Below the pieces are notes generated by a model. It was given only the letters and a program-made list of their open reading frames with translations. It did not search any database and was not told where the DNA came from. A DNA stretch of 64,000 bases from assembly GCA_943372195.1 (NCBI GenBank), contig CALRXS010000003.1, positions 124,001 to 188,000 of the forward strand, in the 5' to 3' direction. The stretch comes from JAEYZM01 sp943372195. GTDB taxonomy: Bacteria; Bacteroidota; Bacteroidia; Sphingobacteriales; Sphingobacteriaceae. Shown here piece by piece: positions 24,172-32,647 of this stretch; position 1 is the stretch's first letter, and the number at the start of each line of letters is the position of its first letter. Position numbers and translations under genes: made by a program.

Positions 24172-24570
24172 ATGACTACAGATCCAATAGCAGATTATCT
24201 TACAAGAGTAAGGAATGCCATTAAGGCCAACCATAGGGTTGTTGAAGTTCCTGCATCTAATATCAAGAAGGAAATCACAAAAGTACTTTTTGATAAAGGA
24301 TATATTGCGAATTACAAGTTTGAGGATGCTGGTGTTCAAGGTACAATTAAGATCGCTTTGAAATACCATCCGATTACCAAAACTTCGGCAATTAAGAAAC
24401 TTCAGAGAATCAGTAAACCTGGTCTTAGAAATTATGCTCACATGAGCAACATGCCAAGAGTTTTGAACGGATTAGGTATCGCGATCCTTTCGACTTCTAA
24501 AGGTGTAATGACAGACAAAGAAGCTCGCGTTAGTAACGTGGGTGGTGAAGTATTGTGTTACGTTTATTAA
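24172..24570 (+). CDS. rpsH: 30S ribosomal protein S8 (uS8)
   Basis: A 132-residue 16S rRNA-binding protein; S8 is the repressor of the spc operon in E. coli. TDPIADYLTRVRNAIKANH at the N-terminus and GIAILSTSKGVMTDKEAR at the C-terminus are diagnostic. 15 bases before rplF. Confidence 0.98.
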   Translation: MTTDPIADYLTRVRNAIKANHRVVEVPASNIKKEITKVLFDKGYIANYKFEDAGVQGTIKIALKYHPITKTSAIKKLQRISKPGLRNYAHMSNMPRVLNGLGIAILSTSKGVMTDKEARVSNVGGEVLCYVY

Positions 24571-24585
24571 TAGGGAGATTCGGAA

Positions 24586-25143
24586 ATGTCACGTATAGGA
24601 AAATTACCAATCGCTTTACCTCAAGGAGTAGAAGTGAATGTCTCAGGCGACAACGTTGTAACGGTTAAAGGTCCGAAAGGAACATTAACTCAAGCAGTTG
24701 ACCCAGACATGATTATCAAGGTAGAAGGTTCTGAACTATTAGTTCAACGCCCTACTGATCAAAAAAGACACAAGGCAATGCACGGTTTATATCGCGCATT
24801 AATCAATAACATGGTTGTTGGTGTTACACAAGGTTACAAAATCACTCAAGAATTAGTGGGTGTTGGTTACCGTGCTACTAACAATGGAAATACACTTGAC
24901 TTAGTGTTAGGTTATTCTCACCACTTTGTATTTGAGTTACCTGTAGAAATTAAGGTTACTACAACTGCAGAAAAAGGTCAGAACCCTACAGTTATTTTAG
25001 AGAGTATTGACAAACAATTAATTGGTCAGGTTGCTGCGAAGATTCGTTCGTTACGTAAACCAGAACCATACAAAGGTAAGGGTATTAAGTTTGCTGGTGA
25101 GGTATTGAGAAGAAAAGCAGGTAAATCAGCAGCTAAAAAATAA
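24586..25143 (+). CDS. rplF: 50S ribosomal protein L6 (uL6)
   Basis: A 185-residue two-domain protein near the factor-binding site. SRIGKLPIALPQGVEV, VTVKGPKGTL, LVGVGYRAT and the C-terminal IRSLRKPEPYKGKGIKFAGE are conserved. 8 bases before rplR. Confidence 0.98.
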   Translation: MSRIGKLPIALPQGVEVNVSGDNVVTVKGPKGTLTQAVDPDMIIKVEGSELLVQRPTDQKRHKAMHGLYRALINNMVVGVTQGYKITQELVGVGYRATNNGNTLDLVLGYSHHFVFELPVEIKVTTTAEKGQNPTVILESIDKQLIGQVAAKIRSLRKPEPYKGKGIKFAGEVLRRKAGKSAAKK

Positions 25144-25151
25144 TTATAGTC

Positions 25152-25505
25152 ATGGCAAATATTAAATCTTCAAGAAGATTAAAAATTAAAAAAGGTATCC
25201 GTTTAAGATTAACAGGTACCCCAGAGCGCCCAAGACTTTCTGTGTACAGAAGTAATAAAGCGATTTATGCACAGATTATCGACGACTTGAATGGCAAAAC
25301 ATTGGCATCAGCTTCTTCTATGAAGGGCGCAGTTGATGAGAAAGCTAATAAAGTTGATCAGTCGAAAATGGTTGGCAAGCTAATCGCAGAAAAAGCTATC
25401 GCAGCAGGAATCAATGAAGTGGTGTTCGACCGTAACGGTTATTTATACCATGGTAGAATTAAATCTTTAGCAGAAGGTGCTAGAGAAGGTGGTTTACAAT
25501 TCTAA
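25152..25505 (+). CDS. rplR: 50S ribosomal protein L18 (uL18)
   Basis: A 117-residue 5S rRNA-binding protein. GTPERPRLSVYRSNKAIYAQ and the end FDRNGYLYHGRIKSLAEGAR are family signatures. 10 bases before rpsE. Confidence 0.97.
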   Translation: MANIKSSRRLKIKKGIRLRLTGTPERPRLSVYRSNKAIYAQIIDDLNGKTLASASSMKGAVDEKANKVDQSKMVGKLIAEKAIAAGINEVVFDRNGYLYHGRIKSLAEGAREGGLQF

Positions 25506-25515
25506 TCAAGAGAAC

Positions 25516-26034
25516 ATGTCTACAGCAAATATTAAAAGAGTTAAAACAACAGATATCGAACTAAAAGATCGTTTGGTAAGCATCCAACGTGTTGCTAAAG
25601 TAACCAAAGGTGGTCGTACGTTCAGCTTCTCAGCTATCGTAGTAGTAGGTGATGAAAATGGTGTAGTTGGATATGGTTTAGGTAAAGCTAAGGAAGTAAC
25701 TGAAGCGATTACTAAAGGTATCGATGATGCTAAAAAGAACTTAATTAAAGTTCCTATTTATAAAGGTACTGTACCTCACGAGCAATATGGTAAATATTCT
25801 GGTGGTTATGTATTCTTAAAACCAGCTTCTCATGGTACAGGTGTAATTGCCGGTGGTGCGATGCGTGCAGTGTTAGAGAGTGCGGGTGTTACCGACGTAT
25901 TAGCGAAGTCTAAAGGTTCATCAAATCCACATAACGTGGTTAAAGCTACAGTTACAGCATTAGCGCATATGCGTGATGCAATCACTGTTGCTCAACATAG
26001 AGGAGTTTCATTAAGTAAAGTATTTAACGGTTAA
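25516..26034 (+). CDS. rpsE: 30S ribosomal protein S5 (uS5)
   Basis: A 172-residue protein with helicase-like role at the mRNA entry. The start is taken at the ATG of MSTANIKRVKTTDIELKDR, 10 bases after rplR; an in-frame ATG at 25477 lies inside rplR and would add 13 unlike residues. The double-stranded-RNA-binding part has GRTFSFSAIVVVGDENG and GLGKAKEVTEAI, and the C-terminal part GTGVIAGGAMRAVLESAGV. Confidence 0.96.
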   Translation: MSTANIKRVKTTDIELKDRLVSIQRVAKVTKGGRTFSFSAIVVVGDENGVVGYGLGKAKEVTEAITKGIDDAKKNLIKVPIYKGTVPHEQYGKYSGGYVFLKPASHGTGVIAGGAMRAVLESAGVTDVLAKSKGSSNPHNVVKATVTALAHMRDAITVAQHRGVSLSKVFNG

Positions 26035-26219
26035 TGAGTATGTCAAAGATTAAAATTACACAAGTAAAGAGTGTGATCGATCGCAACATCCGTCAGAAAA
26101 GAACGATGGTTGCTTTAGGTCTTAGAAAAGTTAATCAGACTGTTGAAGTTGAAGCTACTCCTCAAATTTTGGGTATGGTAGCAAAAGTGAATCATCTGAT
26201 CAAAGTAGAAAATATTTAA
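26034..26219 (+). CDS. rpmD: 50S ribosomal protein L30 (uL30)
   Basis: A 61-residue protein. KIKITQVKSVIDRNIRQKRTM and LGLRKVNQTVEV are typical. The ATG at 26034 overlaps the rpsE stop by one base; a second ATG two codons later (26040) is an equally good start by homology. 37 bases before rplO. Confidence 0.95.
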   Translation: MSMSKIKITQVKSVIDRNIRQKRTMVALGLRKVNQTVEVEATPQILGMVAKVNHLIKVENI

Positions 26220-26256
26220 TTGTTTATCCCCCGTCAAGGGAATTAATTGAACAAAG

Positions 26257-26703
26257 ATGAAATTATCGAATTTAAAACCAGCTGAAGGGTCAGTTAAAAC
26301 ACGTAAAAGAGTAGGTAGAGGTACAGGTTCTGGTAGAGGTGGAACTTCTACACGTGGTCATAAAGGTGCAGGCTCTCGTTCAGGAACTTCTACGAAAGTA
26401 GGTTTCGAAGGTGGACAAATGCCTTTACAAAGAAGAATCCCTAAGTTCGGATTTAAGAATATAAACAGAGTTGAGTACGTAGGTGTAAACTTAGACGTAT
26501 TGCAATCATTAGCTGAAAAGTTCTCTCTAACTAGCATCGATTTAGATGCATTGAGAAGCCATGGTTTAATATCTAAAGCTGACAAAGTGAAAGTTTTAGG
26601 TCGTGGTAAATTGGTATCGAAATTAGAGGTAAAAGCTCATGCTTTCTCTGAAACTGCTAAAGCAGCTATCGAAGCTCAAGGTGGAACTACAGTTACTTTG
26701 TAA
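26257..26703 (+). CDS. rplO: 50S ribosomal protein L15 (uL15)
   Basis: A 148-residue late-assembly protein. The Gly/Arg-rich N-terminal extension KTRKRVGRGTGSGRGGTS, GHKGAGSRSG and FEGGQMPLQRRIPKFGFKN identify it. 3 bases before secY. Confidence 0.98.
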   Translation: MKLSNLKPAEGSVKTRKRVGRGTGSGRGGTSTRGHKGAGSRSGTSTKVGFEGGQMPLQRRIPKFGFKNINRVEYVGVNLDVLQSLAEKFSLTSIDLDALRSHGLISKADKVKVLGRGKLVSKLEVKAHAFSETAKAAIEAQGGTTVTL

Positions 26704-26706
26704 TTC

Positions 26707-28038
26707 ATGAAGAGATTTATAACTACATTAACCAACATCTTCAAAATTGAAGACCTAAGAGTAAGGATATTAAATACCTTACTTTTACTATTGATATATA
26801 GAGTAGGTTCATTCATCGTATTGCCAGGGGTTGACCCTGCATTAGTTGAATCAGCTAGCAAACAAGATGGCATCCTTGGGTTACTAAATATGTTCGCTGG
26901 TGGTTCTTTCGCTCGTGCTTCGGTATTTGCGTTGGGTGTGATGCCTTATATCTCAGCTTCGATCGTGGTACAACTTTTTGGTATCGTTATCCCTTATTTC
27001 CAACGTTTACAGAAGGAAGGTGAAAGCGGTCGTAAAAAGGTGAACCAGATCACGCGTTATTTGACAATTATTATTACAGCCGGACAAGCAATTGGTTATA
27101 TAAAAACACAAGTGCCTCAAGAAGCGATCATGATCAGTCAATCGTTATTCACGATTTCTTCGATCTTCGTTTTAACATGCGGTACTATGTTTGTGATGTG
27201 GTTAGGTGAGCGTATAACTGATAAAGGATTAGGTAACGGTATCTCATTAATTATTATGGTGGGTATCATTGCACAATTACCTTTAGCGTTTATTGCAGAA
27301 GCAGGTTCTCGTTTAGGTATCAATGGTGGTGGATTAATTCCGTTCATTGTTGAACTTGCAGCTTTAGCATTCGTAGTAATCTTCACGATTCTACTAGTGC
27401 AAGGTACTCGTAAAATTCCTGTGCAATACGCAAAAAGAATTGTAGGTAACAAACAATATGGTGGTGTACGTCAATACATCCCTCTAAAAGTAAACTCAGC
27501 TGGTGTTATGCCTATCATCTTCGCTCAAGCGATTATGTTCATACCTGGTACTTTGGCTTCTTTTATGCCAGAGAGTAGTTTTGCTCAAGCGGTAGGTACT
27601 AACTTAGGTAACCCTAATTCAGTTTCTTACAACTTATTGTTTGCTTTCTTAATCATTGCTTTCACTTATTTCTATACAGCTATCACTGTAAATCCGACAC
27701 AGATGGCAGATGATATGAAGAGAAATGGTGGTTTCATACCAGGTGTTAAACCAGGTAAAAGAACAGGTGAATTTATTGATGCAGTAATTTCGAGAATTAC
27801 TTTACCAGGATCTATATTCTTGGCTATCGTAGCGATCTTACCTTCAATAGCAGTAATCGTTGGAATCAATTCACAATTCGCTAATTTCTATGGTGGTACT
27901 TCGTTACTAATCATGGTAGGTGTTGTGTTAGATACTTTACAACAAATTGAAAGTCATTTATTGATGCGTCATTATGATGGTTTGATGAAAACCGGACGTA
28001 TTAAAGGTCGTACTCCAGCGGGAGCAACAGCCGTATAA
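26707..28038 (+). CDS. secY: Protein translocase subunit SecY
   Basis: A 443-residue inner-membrane channel subunit with the expected ten transmembrane helices. The plug region follows VGSFIVLPGVDP, and the motifs GIVIPYFQRLQKEGESGRKK and AYFYTAI-like TYFYTAITVNPTQMADDMKR are seen; the cytoplasmic C-terminus includes LMRHYDGLMKTGRIKGR. It exports signal-peptide proteins, including the T9SS substrates encoded in this window. 19 bases before map. Confidence 0.98.
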   Translation: MKRFITTLTNIFKIEDLRVRILNTLLLLLIYRVGSFIVLPGVDPALVESASKQDGILGLLNMFAGGSFARASVFALGVMPYISASIVVQLFGIVIPYFQRLQKEGESGRKKVNQITRYLTIIITAGQAIGYIKTQVPQEAIMISQSLFTISSIFVLTCGTMFVMWLGERITDKGLGNGISLIIMVGIIAQLPLAFIAEAGSRLGINGGGLIPFIVELAALAFVVIFTILLVQGTRKIPVQYAKRIVGNKQYGGVRQYIPLKVNSAGVMPIIFAQAIMFIPGTLASFMPESSFAQAVGTNLGNPNSVSYNLLFAFLIIAFTYFYTAITVNPTQMADDMKRNGGFIPGVKPGKRTGEFIDAVISRITLPGSIFLAIVAILPSIAVIVGINSQFANFYGGTSLLIMVGVVLDTLQQIESHLLMRHYDGLMKTGRIKGRTPAGATAV

Positions 28039-28057
28039 ATAAATCTTCGTCGATCGT

Positions 28058-28840
28058 ATGATTAAATATAAGACAAACGAAGAGATTGAATTAATAAGAG
28101 AGAGTTCTTTACTTGTTGGAAAAACATTAGCAGAAGTTGCAAAACTGATAGCTCCTGGCGTTGACCCTATGTTATTAGATAAACGTGCAGAAGAGTTTAT
28201 CAGAGATAACGGAGCCACACCAGCTTTCAAAGGTTATGGTGGTACTTTCCCCAACTCTTTATGCTTATCATTGAATGACGTTGTTGTTCATGGTATACCA
28301 GCTAAAGGAGATGTGTTGAAAGAAGGTGATGTAATCGCTGTTGATTGTGGAGTTTATAAAAATGGATATTACGGTGATTCGGCATATACATTTGCAGTAG
28401 GCGAAATATCATCAGAAAAAGAGCAATTGCTAAGGGTAACGAAAGAGTGTTTATACAAAGCGATTGAAAAGGCAGTAACAGGACAGAGAATGGGAGATTT
28501 GGCGTTTGCCTGTCAAGAGTATGCAGAAAAACATGGTTATGGAGTGGTTCGAGAATTAGTAGGTCATGGCATCGGTCAACATCTGCACGAAAAACCAGAA
28601 GTTCCTAATTATGGCAAAAAAGGCACTGGCTTGAAATTTATAGAAGGATTAGTGATAGCGATAGAGCCAATGATAAATATGGGTAAAGCGGCAATCTGGC
28701 AGTTGAATGACGGCTGGACGATCAAAACAAAAGACGGTTTACCATCTGCACATTTTGAACATACAATAGCAGTAAGAAAAGGAAAGGCTGATATCTTATC
28801 ATCTTTCGATTTTATAGAAGAAGTATTAAACAAAAAATAA
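28058..28840 (+). CDS. map: Methionine aminopeptidase, type I
   Basis: A 260-residue enzyme that removes the initiator Met. The dinuclear metal site is visible as Asp in IAVDCGVYKNGYYGDSAYTF (two Asp), His in VGHGIGQHLHEKP and Glu in IAIEPMINMG, with the final Glu in the SAHFEHTIAV segment nearby. Length is typical. It lies between secY and infA, as in many Bacteroidota. Confidence 0.97.
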   Translation: MIKYKTNEEIELIRESSLLVGKTLAEVAKLIAPGVDPMLLDKRAEEFIRDNGATPAFKGYGGTFPNSLCLSLNDVVVHGIPAKGDVLKEGDVIAVDCGVYKNGYYGDSAYTFAVGEISSEKEQLLRVTKECLYKAIEKAVTGQRMGDLAFACQEYAEKHGYGVVRELVGHGIGQHLHEKPEVPNYGKKGTGLKFIEGLVIAIEPMINMGKAAIWQLNDGWTIKTKDGLPSAHFEHTIAVRKGKADILSSFDFIEEVLNKK

Positions 28841-28846
28841 ACATTA

Positions 28847-29065
28847 ATGGCCAAACAAGCTTCAATAGAGCAAGATGGAACCATCAGAGAAGCATTGTCA
28901 AACGCAATGTTTCGAGTTGAGCTAGAGAACGGACATGAGATTATCGCTCATATTTCTGGCAAGATGAGGATGAATTATATTAAAATTCTTCCTGGTGATA
29001 GAGTAAAATTAGAAATGTCGCCTTACGATTTATCGAAAGGTAGAATAACCTATAGGTATAAATAA
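28847..29065 (+). CDS. infA: Translation initiation factor IF-1
   Basis: A 72-residue OB-fold factor that occupies the A site during initiation. IEQDGTIREALSNAMFRVEL, AHISGKMRMNYIKILPGDRV and the end SKGRITYRYK are classic. 6 bases after map, 12 bases before rpmJ. Confidence 0.98.
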   Translation: MAKQASIEQDGTIREALSNAMFRVELENGHEIIAHISGKMRMNYIKILPGDRVKLEMSPYDLSKGRITYRYK

Positions 29066-29077
29066 AAAAATAAAGAA

Positions 29078-29194
29078 ATGAAAGTTAAAGCATCCATCAA
29101 AAAGAGAAGTGCCGACTGTAAAATCATCAGTCGTAAAGGGAAACTTTACGTAATCAATAAGAAAAACCCTAAGTACAAACAACGTCAAGGGTAA
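29078..29194 (+). CDS. rpmJ: 50S ribosomal protein L36 (bL36), zinc-free form
   Basis: A 38-residue protein between infA and rpsM. It begins MKVKASIKKRSADCK, continues with SRKGKLYVINKKNPKYK and ends QRQG. Of the Cys3-His zinc ribbon only Cys14 remains; the other ligands are Ser11, Asn27-region and Tyr33-region residues, so it is a zinc-independent version. The start is fixed by the family N-terminus. Confidence 0.95.
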   Translation: MKVKASIKKRSADCKIISRKGKLYVINKKNPKYKQRQG

Positions 29195-29244
29195 TATTGA
29201 TTAATTTATAATTAGTATATAATCTTAAGCAATACATTTAAGAA

Positions 29245-29622
29245 ATGGCAAGGATCGCAGGTATTGATTTACCAAAAAACAAAAGAGGAGAAATCGGCTT
29301 AACATACATTTATGGTATTGGCCGTACTACCGCTCAAAACATTTTATCACAAGCTGGAATTAGCTTTGATACGAAAGTTCAAGAATGGACAGATGAGCAA
29401 TTAACAGCTATTCGTAACATCATCAACGATAATATTAAAGTTGAAGGTGCATTACGTTCAGAGGTTCAATTGAATATCAAACGTCTAATGGACATTGGTT
29501 GTTATCGTGGATTACGTCACCGTAAGGGACTTCCAGTTCGTGGTCAACGTACTAAGAACAACTCTCGTACTAGAAAAGGTAAACGTAAGACAGTTGCAGG
29601 TAAGAAAAAAGCAACTAAATAA
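29245..29622 (+). CDS. rpsM: 30S ribosomal protein S13 (uS13)
   Basis: A 125-residue head protein contacting P-site tRNA. ARIAGIDLPKNKRGEIGLTY, YGIGRTTAQNIL and CYRGLRHRKGLPVRGQRTK are diagnostic, with a Lys-rich tail. 12 bases before rpsK. Confidence 0.98.
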   Translation: MARIAGIDLPKNKRGEIGLTYIYGIGRTTAQNILSQAGISFDTKVQEWTDEQLTAIRNIINDNIKVEGALRSEVQLNIKRLMDIGCYRGLRHRKGLPVRGQRTKNNSRTRKGKRKTVAGKKKATK

Positions 29623-29634
29623 TAGAATTTAAAC

Positions 29635-30027
29635 ATGGCAAAGTCAAATAAAAAAGTTGCAAAGAAAAGAGTAGTAGTTATTGAGCCAGTTGGTCAAGCT
29701 CATATCAACGCTACTTTCAACAATATCATCATCTCGATGACGAATATTCAAGGTCAAGTGATCTCTTGGGCATCTGCTGGTAAAATGGGATTCAAAGGTT
29801 CTAAAAAGAACACTCCATATGCTGCGCAAATGGCTGCACAAGATTGCGGTAAAGTAGCACATGACTTAGGTTTACGTAAAGTAGAAGTTTTCGTTAAAGG
29901 TCCGGGTGCTGGTCGTGAATCAGCAATTCGTACAATTCAAAATGTAGGTATCGAAGTAACATTAATTAAAGATATTACTCCGCTTCCGCATAACGGATGC
30001 CGTCCACCTAAAAAGAGACGTGTATAA
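29635..30027 (+). CDS. rpsK: 30S ribosomal protein S11 (uS11)
   Basis: A 130-residue platform protein. QAHINATFNNIIISMTNIQG, GPGAGRESAIRTIQNVGIEV and TPLPHNGCRPPKKRRV are conserved. The next gap is long (159 bases to rpsD) and has only a weak hairpin, CTGCAG (30141-30146) with CTGTAG (30153-30158). Confidence 0.98.
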   Translation: MAKSNKKVAKKRVVVIEPVGQAHINATFNNIIISMTNIQGQVISWASAGKMGFKGSKKNTPYAAQMAAQDCGKVAHDLGLRKVEVFVKGPGAGRESAIRTIQNVGIEVTLIKDITPLPHNGCRPPKKRRV

Positions 30028-30186
30028 TTGAGTTAATGATAAATAGAAATTAAGTTAATTAGGCTTAGATTATAATAGCGGCCTTAATAACCAATTTCAA
30101 AATAACTTAATAACAAATAATTACAAACGGTGAAGTTATACTGCAGAGAAATCTGTAGCTAAGATTAACCACTAAAACAAATAGAA

Positions 30187-30795
30187 ATGGCAAGATATAC
30201 AGGCCCAAAATCAAAGATTGCTAGAAAATTCCGTGAGGCTATTTATGGTCCGGATAAAGCATTAGAAAGAAAAAACTACCCTCCAGGCCAACATGGTCAA
30301 TCGAAGAAGCGTAGCAAACAATCAGAGTACGCTGTTCAGTTAATGGAGAAGCAAAAAGCTAAATACATCTATGGTGTATTAGAAAAGCAGTTTGCTAATT
30401 TATTCGACAAAGCTCACCGTAAGCAAGGTATTACTGGTGAAAACTTATTAAAATTCTTAGAGTCTCGTTTAGATAATACAGTTTACCGTTTAGGTATCGC
30501 TGGTTCTAGAAGAGCAGCTCGTCAAATTGTTTCTCACCGTCACGTTACTGTGAATGGTGATGTAGTAAACATTCCTTCATACCAATTAAAACCAGGTGAT
30601 GTAATTTCAGTTCGTGAGAAATCAAAAGCTTTAGAAGCGATCACTGAAGCAATTGCTCAAACAAGAGTTGCAAAATATAACTGGTTAGAATTTGACCAAT
30701 CAAGTATGACAGGTAAGTTTTTAAACATGCCAGAGCGTTCTGAGATTCCTGAAAATATCAAAGAACAATTAATCGTCGAGTTGTATTCGAAATAA
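30187..30795 (+). CDS. rpsD: 30S ribosomal protein S4 (uS4)
   Basis: A 202-residue 16S rRNA assembly protein. ARYTGPKSKIARKFRE, NYPPGQHGQSKKRSKQSEYA and the S4 RNA-binding domain SRLDNTVYRLGIAGSRRAA / QIVSHRHVTVNGDVVNIPSY are clear. The long leader before it (30028-30186) could hold control signals, since S4 regulates the alpha operon in E. coli. Confidence 0.98.
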   Translation: MARYTGPKSKIARKFREAIYGPDKALERKNYPPGQHGQSKKRSKQSEYAVQLMEKQKAKYIYGVLEKQFANLFDKAHRKQGITGENLLKFLESRLDNTVYRLGIAGSRRAARQIVSHRHVTVNGDVVNIPSYQLKPGDVISVREKSKALEAITEAIAQTRVAKYNWLEFDQSSMTGKFLNMPERSEIPENIKEQLIVELYSK

Positions 30796-30805
30796 GAATA
30801 ATCAT

Positions 30806-30841
30806 TAAGTATGTCGAAACCCTATGGTATCGACATACTTA
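30806..30841 (+). promoter_or_regulatory. Hairpin between rpsD and rpoA
   Basis: A perfect 12-bp inverted repeat, TAAGTATGTCGA (30806-30817) with TCGACATACTTA (30830-30841), around a 12-base loop. No T run follows, so it is more likely an RNA processing, stability or attenuation signal than a terminator. Confidence 0.6.
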
Positions 30842-30881
30842 TTTGAAAATATATTTATTTAAATAAAAAATAAAAAACAGA

Positions 30882-31874
30882 ATGGCAATATTAGCATTTC
30901 AAAAACCGGACAGAGTGATCATGCAGAAGTCAACTGATTTCGATGGTTCTTTCGAGTTTCGCCCATTAGAACCAGGTTTCGGTATCACAATCGGTAATGC
31001 ATTAAGAAGAATTTTGCTTTCATCATTAGAAGGTTATGCGATTACTTCAGTAAAGTTTTCTGGCGTATCACATGAATTCTCTACAATCAAAGGTGTTGTA
31101 GAAGATGTAACTGACATCATCTTAAACTTGAAACAAGTGCGTTTCAAAAAGACTGGTGAAAGTGGCGATTCTGAAAAAATCTTTGCAGTAATCAAAGGCC
31201 AAGATGCTTTCACAGCAGGTGATTTAACAAAGTTCTCAAACAACTTTACAGTTTTAAATCCTGATTTAGTGATCTGCAACATGAACCCAACTGTAACTTT
31301 AGAAATTGAGTTAACAGTAAACAAGGGTAGAGGTTATATCGCGGCTGAAGAAAATAAATCAGACAATGCATCAGTAGGTGTTATTGCAATCGACTCTATC
31401 TATACGCCAATCAAAAACGTAAAGTATAGCATCGAAAACTATCGTGTAGAACAAAAAACAGATTACGAAAAATTAATCATTGATATTTCTACGGATGGTT
31501 CTATTCACCCAGAAGATGCTTTGAAAGAAGCAGCGAAGATTTTAATTCAACACTTCATGTTGTTCTCTGATGAGAGAATCATGTTAGAGACTCAAGCTAA
31601 AGAACAAACTAATGAAGTTGATGAAGAAATTTTACACATGCGTAAAATCTTAAAAACTGAATTAGTGGATATGGATTTATCAGTAAGAGCGTTAAACTGC
31701 TTAAAAGCTGCTGACATCCGTACACTTGCTGATTTAGTAACTTATGATGTTGCTGATATGTTAAAATTCAGAAACTTCGGTAAAAAATCTTTAACAGAAA
31801 TTCAAGAGTTAGTAAAATCAAAAGGACTATCATTCGGTATGAACCTTGCGAAATACAAACTAGACGAAGAATAA
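30882..31874 (+). CDS. rpoA: RNA polymerase subunit alpha
   Basis: A 330-residue subunit that nucleates RNA polymerase assembly. The N-terminal dimerisation domain (about 1-235) has RPLEPGFGITIGNALRRILL and SLEGYAITSVKFSGV. The C-terminal domain (about 260-330) has LSVRALNCLKAADIRTLADL and FRNFGKKSLTEIQELV, which contact UP-element DNA and activators. It lies in the alpha operon between rpsD and rplQ. Confidence 0.98.
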   Translation: MAILAFQKPDRVIMQKSTDFDGSFEFRPLEPGFGITIGNALRRILLSSLEGYAITSVKFSGVSHEFSTIKGVVEDVTDIILNLKQVRFKKTGESGDSEKIFAVIKGQDAFTAGDLTKFSNNFTVLNPDLVICNMNPTVTLEIELTVNKGRGYIAAEENKSDNASVGVIAIDSIYTPIKNVKYSIENYRVEQKTDYEKLIIDISTDGSIHPEDALKEAAKILIQHFMLFSDERIMLETQAKEQTNEVDEEILHMRKILKTELVDMDLSVRALNCLKAADIRTLADLVTYDVADMLKFRNFGKKSLTEIQELVKSKGLSFGMNLAKYKLDEE

Positions 31875-31951
31875 AAAAAAATACGGCCTCGCATTTTAAT
31901 GACGGCGGGGGAATAACTAAATAATGGTTAAATGAGCATTACCCATATCTA

Positions 31952-31982
31952 GTACAAAAGTAGCTAGTAGCTAGTAGCTAGA
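31952..31982. repeat. Heptamer array, AGTAGCT type, copy 1 (rpoA-rplQ gap)
   Basis: One GTACAAA heptamer followed by three AGTAGCT heptamers and AGA. The same 31-base layout recurs at 32508 and, with a change in the first heptamer, at 33773. There is no inverted partner at this copy. Confidence 0.85.
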
Positions 31983-32009
31983 TTTGACGGATGCACAACA
32001 AAAACAAAA

Positions 32010-32498
32010 ATGAGACACGGTAAAAAAATCAATCACTTAGGTAGAACAGCTCCACATCGTAGAGCAATGTTATCTAACATGGCTAGTTCTTTAATTTTAC
32101 ACAAAAGAATTACAACTACCTTAGCTAAAGCTAAAGCATTACGTACATACGTAGAGCCTTTAATCACTAAATCAAAAGAAGATACTACTACCAACCGTAG
32201 AACTGTATTCTCTTACTTACAAAACAAAGAAGTTGTTACTATTTTATTTAGAGAAATTTCTCAAAAAGTAGCTGACAGACCAGGTGGTTACACTCGTATC
32301 ATCAAAACTGGAAACAGAATGGGTGATAATGCTGAAATGTGTTTCATCGAATTAGTTGATTACAACGAAACAATGTTAACTGCTAAAGAAGGCAAGAAAG
32401 CTGCTAAACCAGCAACACGTAGAGGTAGAACAGCGAAGAAGAAAGCTGATGCACCTGCTGCTGATGCTGCTGCTAGTTCTGAAGAGACTGCAGAGTAA
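32010..32498 (+). CDS. rplQ: 50S ribosomal protein L17 (bL17), with C-terminal extension
   Basis: A 162-residue protein near the tunnel exit. The L17 core is MRHGKKINHLGRTAPHRRAM, ITTTLAKAKALRTYVEPLIT and the GGYTRIIKTGNRMGDNAEMC block. After about residue 125 there is a Lys/Ala-rich then acidic tail (GRTAKKKADAPAADAAASS), as seen in Bacteroidota. It is the last gene of the ribosomal cluster and is enclosed by two AGTAGCT arrays. Confidence 0.97.
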   Translation: MRHGKKINHLGRTAPHRRAMLSNMASSLILHKRITTTLAKAKALRTYVEPLITKSKEDTTTNRRTVFSYLQNKEVVTILFREISQKVADRPGGYTRIIKTGNRMGDNAEMCFIELVDYNETMLTAKEGKKAAKPATRRGRTAKKKADAPAADAAASSEETAE

Positions 32499-32507
32499 TA
32501 AAATATA

Positions 32508-32575
32508 GTACAAAAGTAGCTAGTAGCTAGTAGCTAGATGTACGTCTAGCTACTAACTACTAGCTACTCTAGTAC
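32508..32575. repeat. Heptamer hairpin, AGTAGCT type, copy 2 (after rplQ)
   Basis: The left half is GTACAAA plus three AGTAGCT (32508-32535). The right half is AGCTACT, AACTACT, AGCTACT and CTAGTAC (32548-32575), the reverse complement in the same 7-base register. The 12-base centre (AGATGTACGTCT) closes the hairpin. It stands just before the rplQ terminator. Confidence 0.88.
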
Positions 32576-32580
32576 TAAAT

Positions 32581-32614
32581 AAAAAAAGGTGAGAATTTAT
32601 TCTCACCTTTTTTT
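32581..32614 (+). terminator. Terminator of the ribosomal protein cluster
   Basis: The arms 32581-32595 and 32600-32614 (core GGTGAGAA) form a 15-bp stem with a 4-base loop and A/T runs at both ends. It lies 83 bases after rplQ and 34 bases before the next gene. Confidence 0.9.
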
Positions 32615-32647
32615 ATTTACATTTTTTTACGATATTGTTGCTCGCTT

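Noticed and set aside
25477..25515. Upstream ATG for rpsE
   Set aside because: It lies inside rplR and adds residues unlike S5; the ATG at 25516 follows the normal gap.
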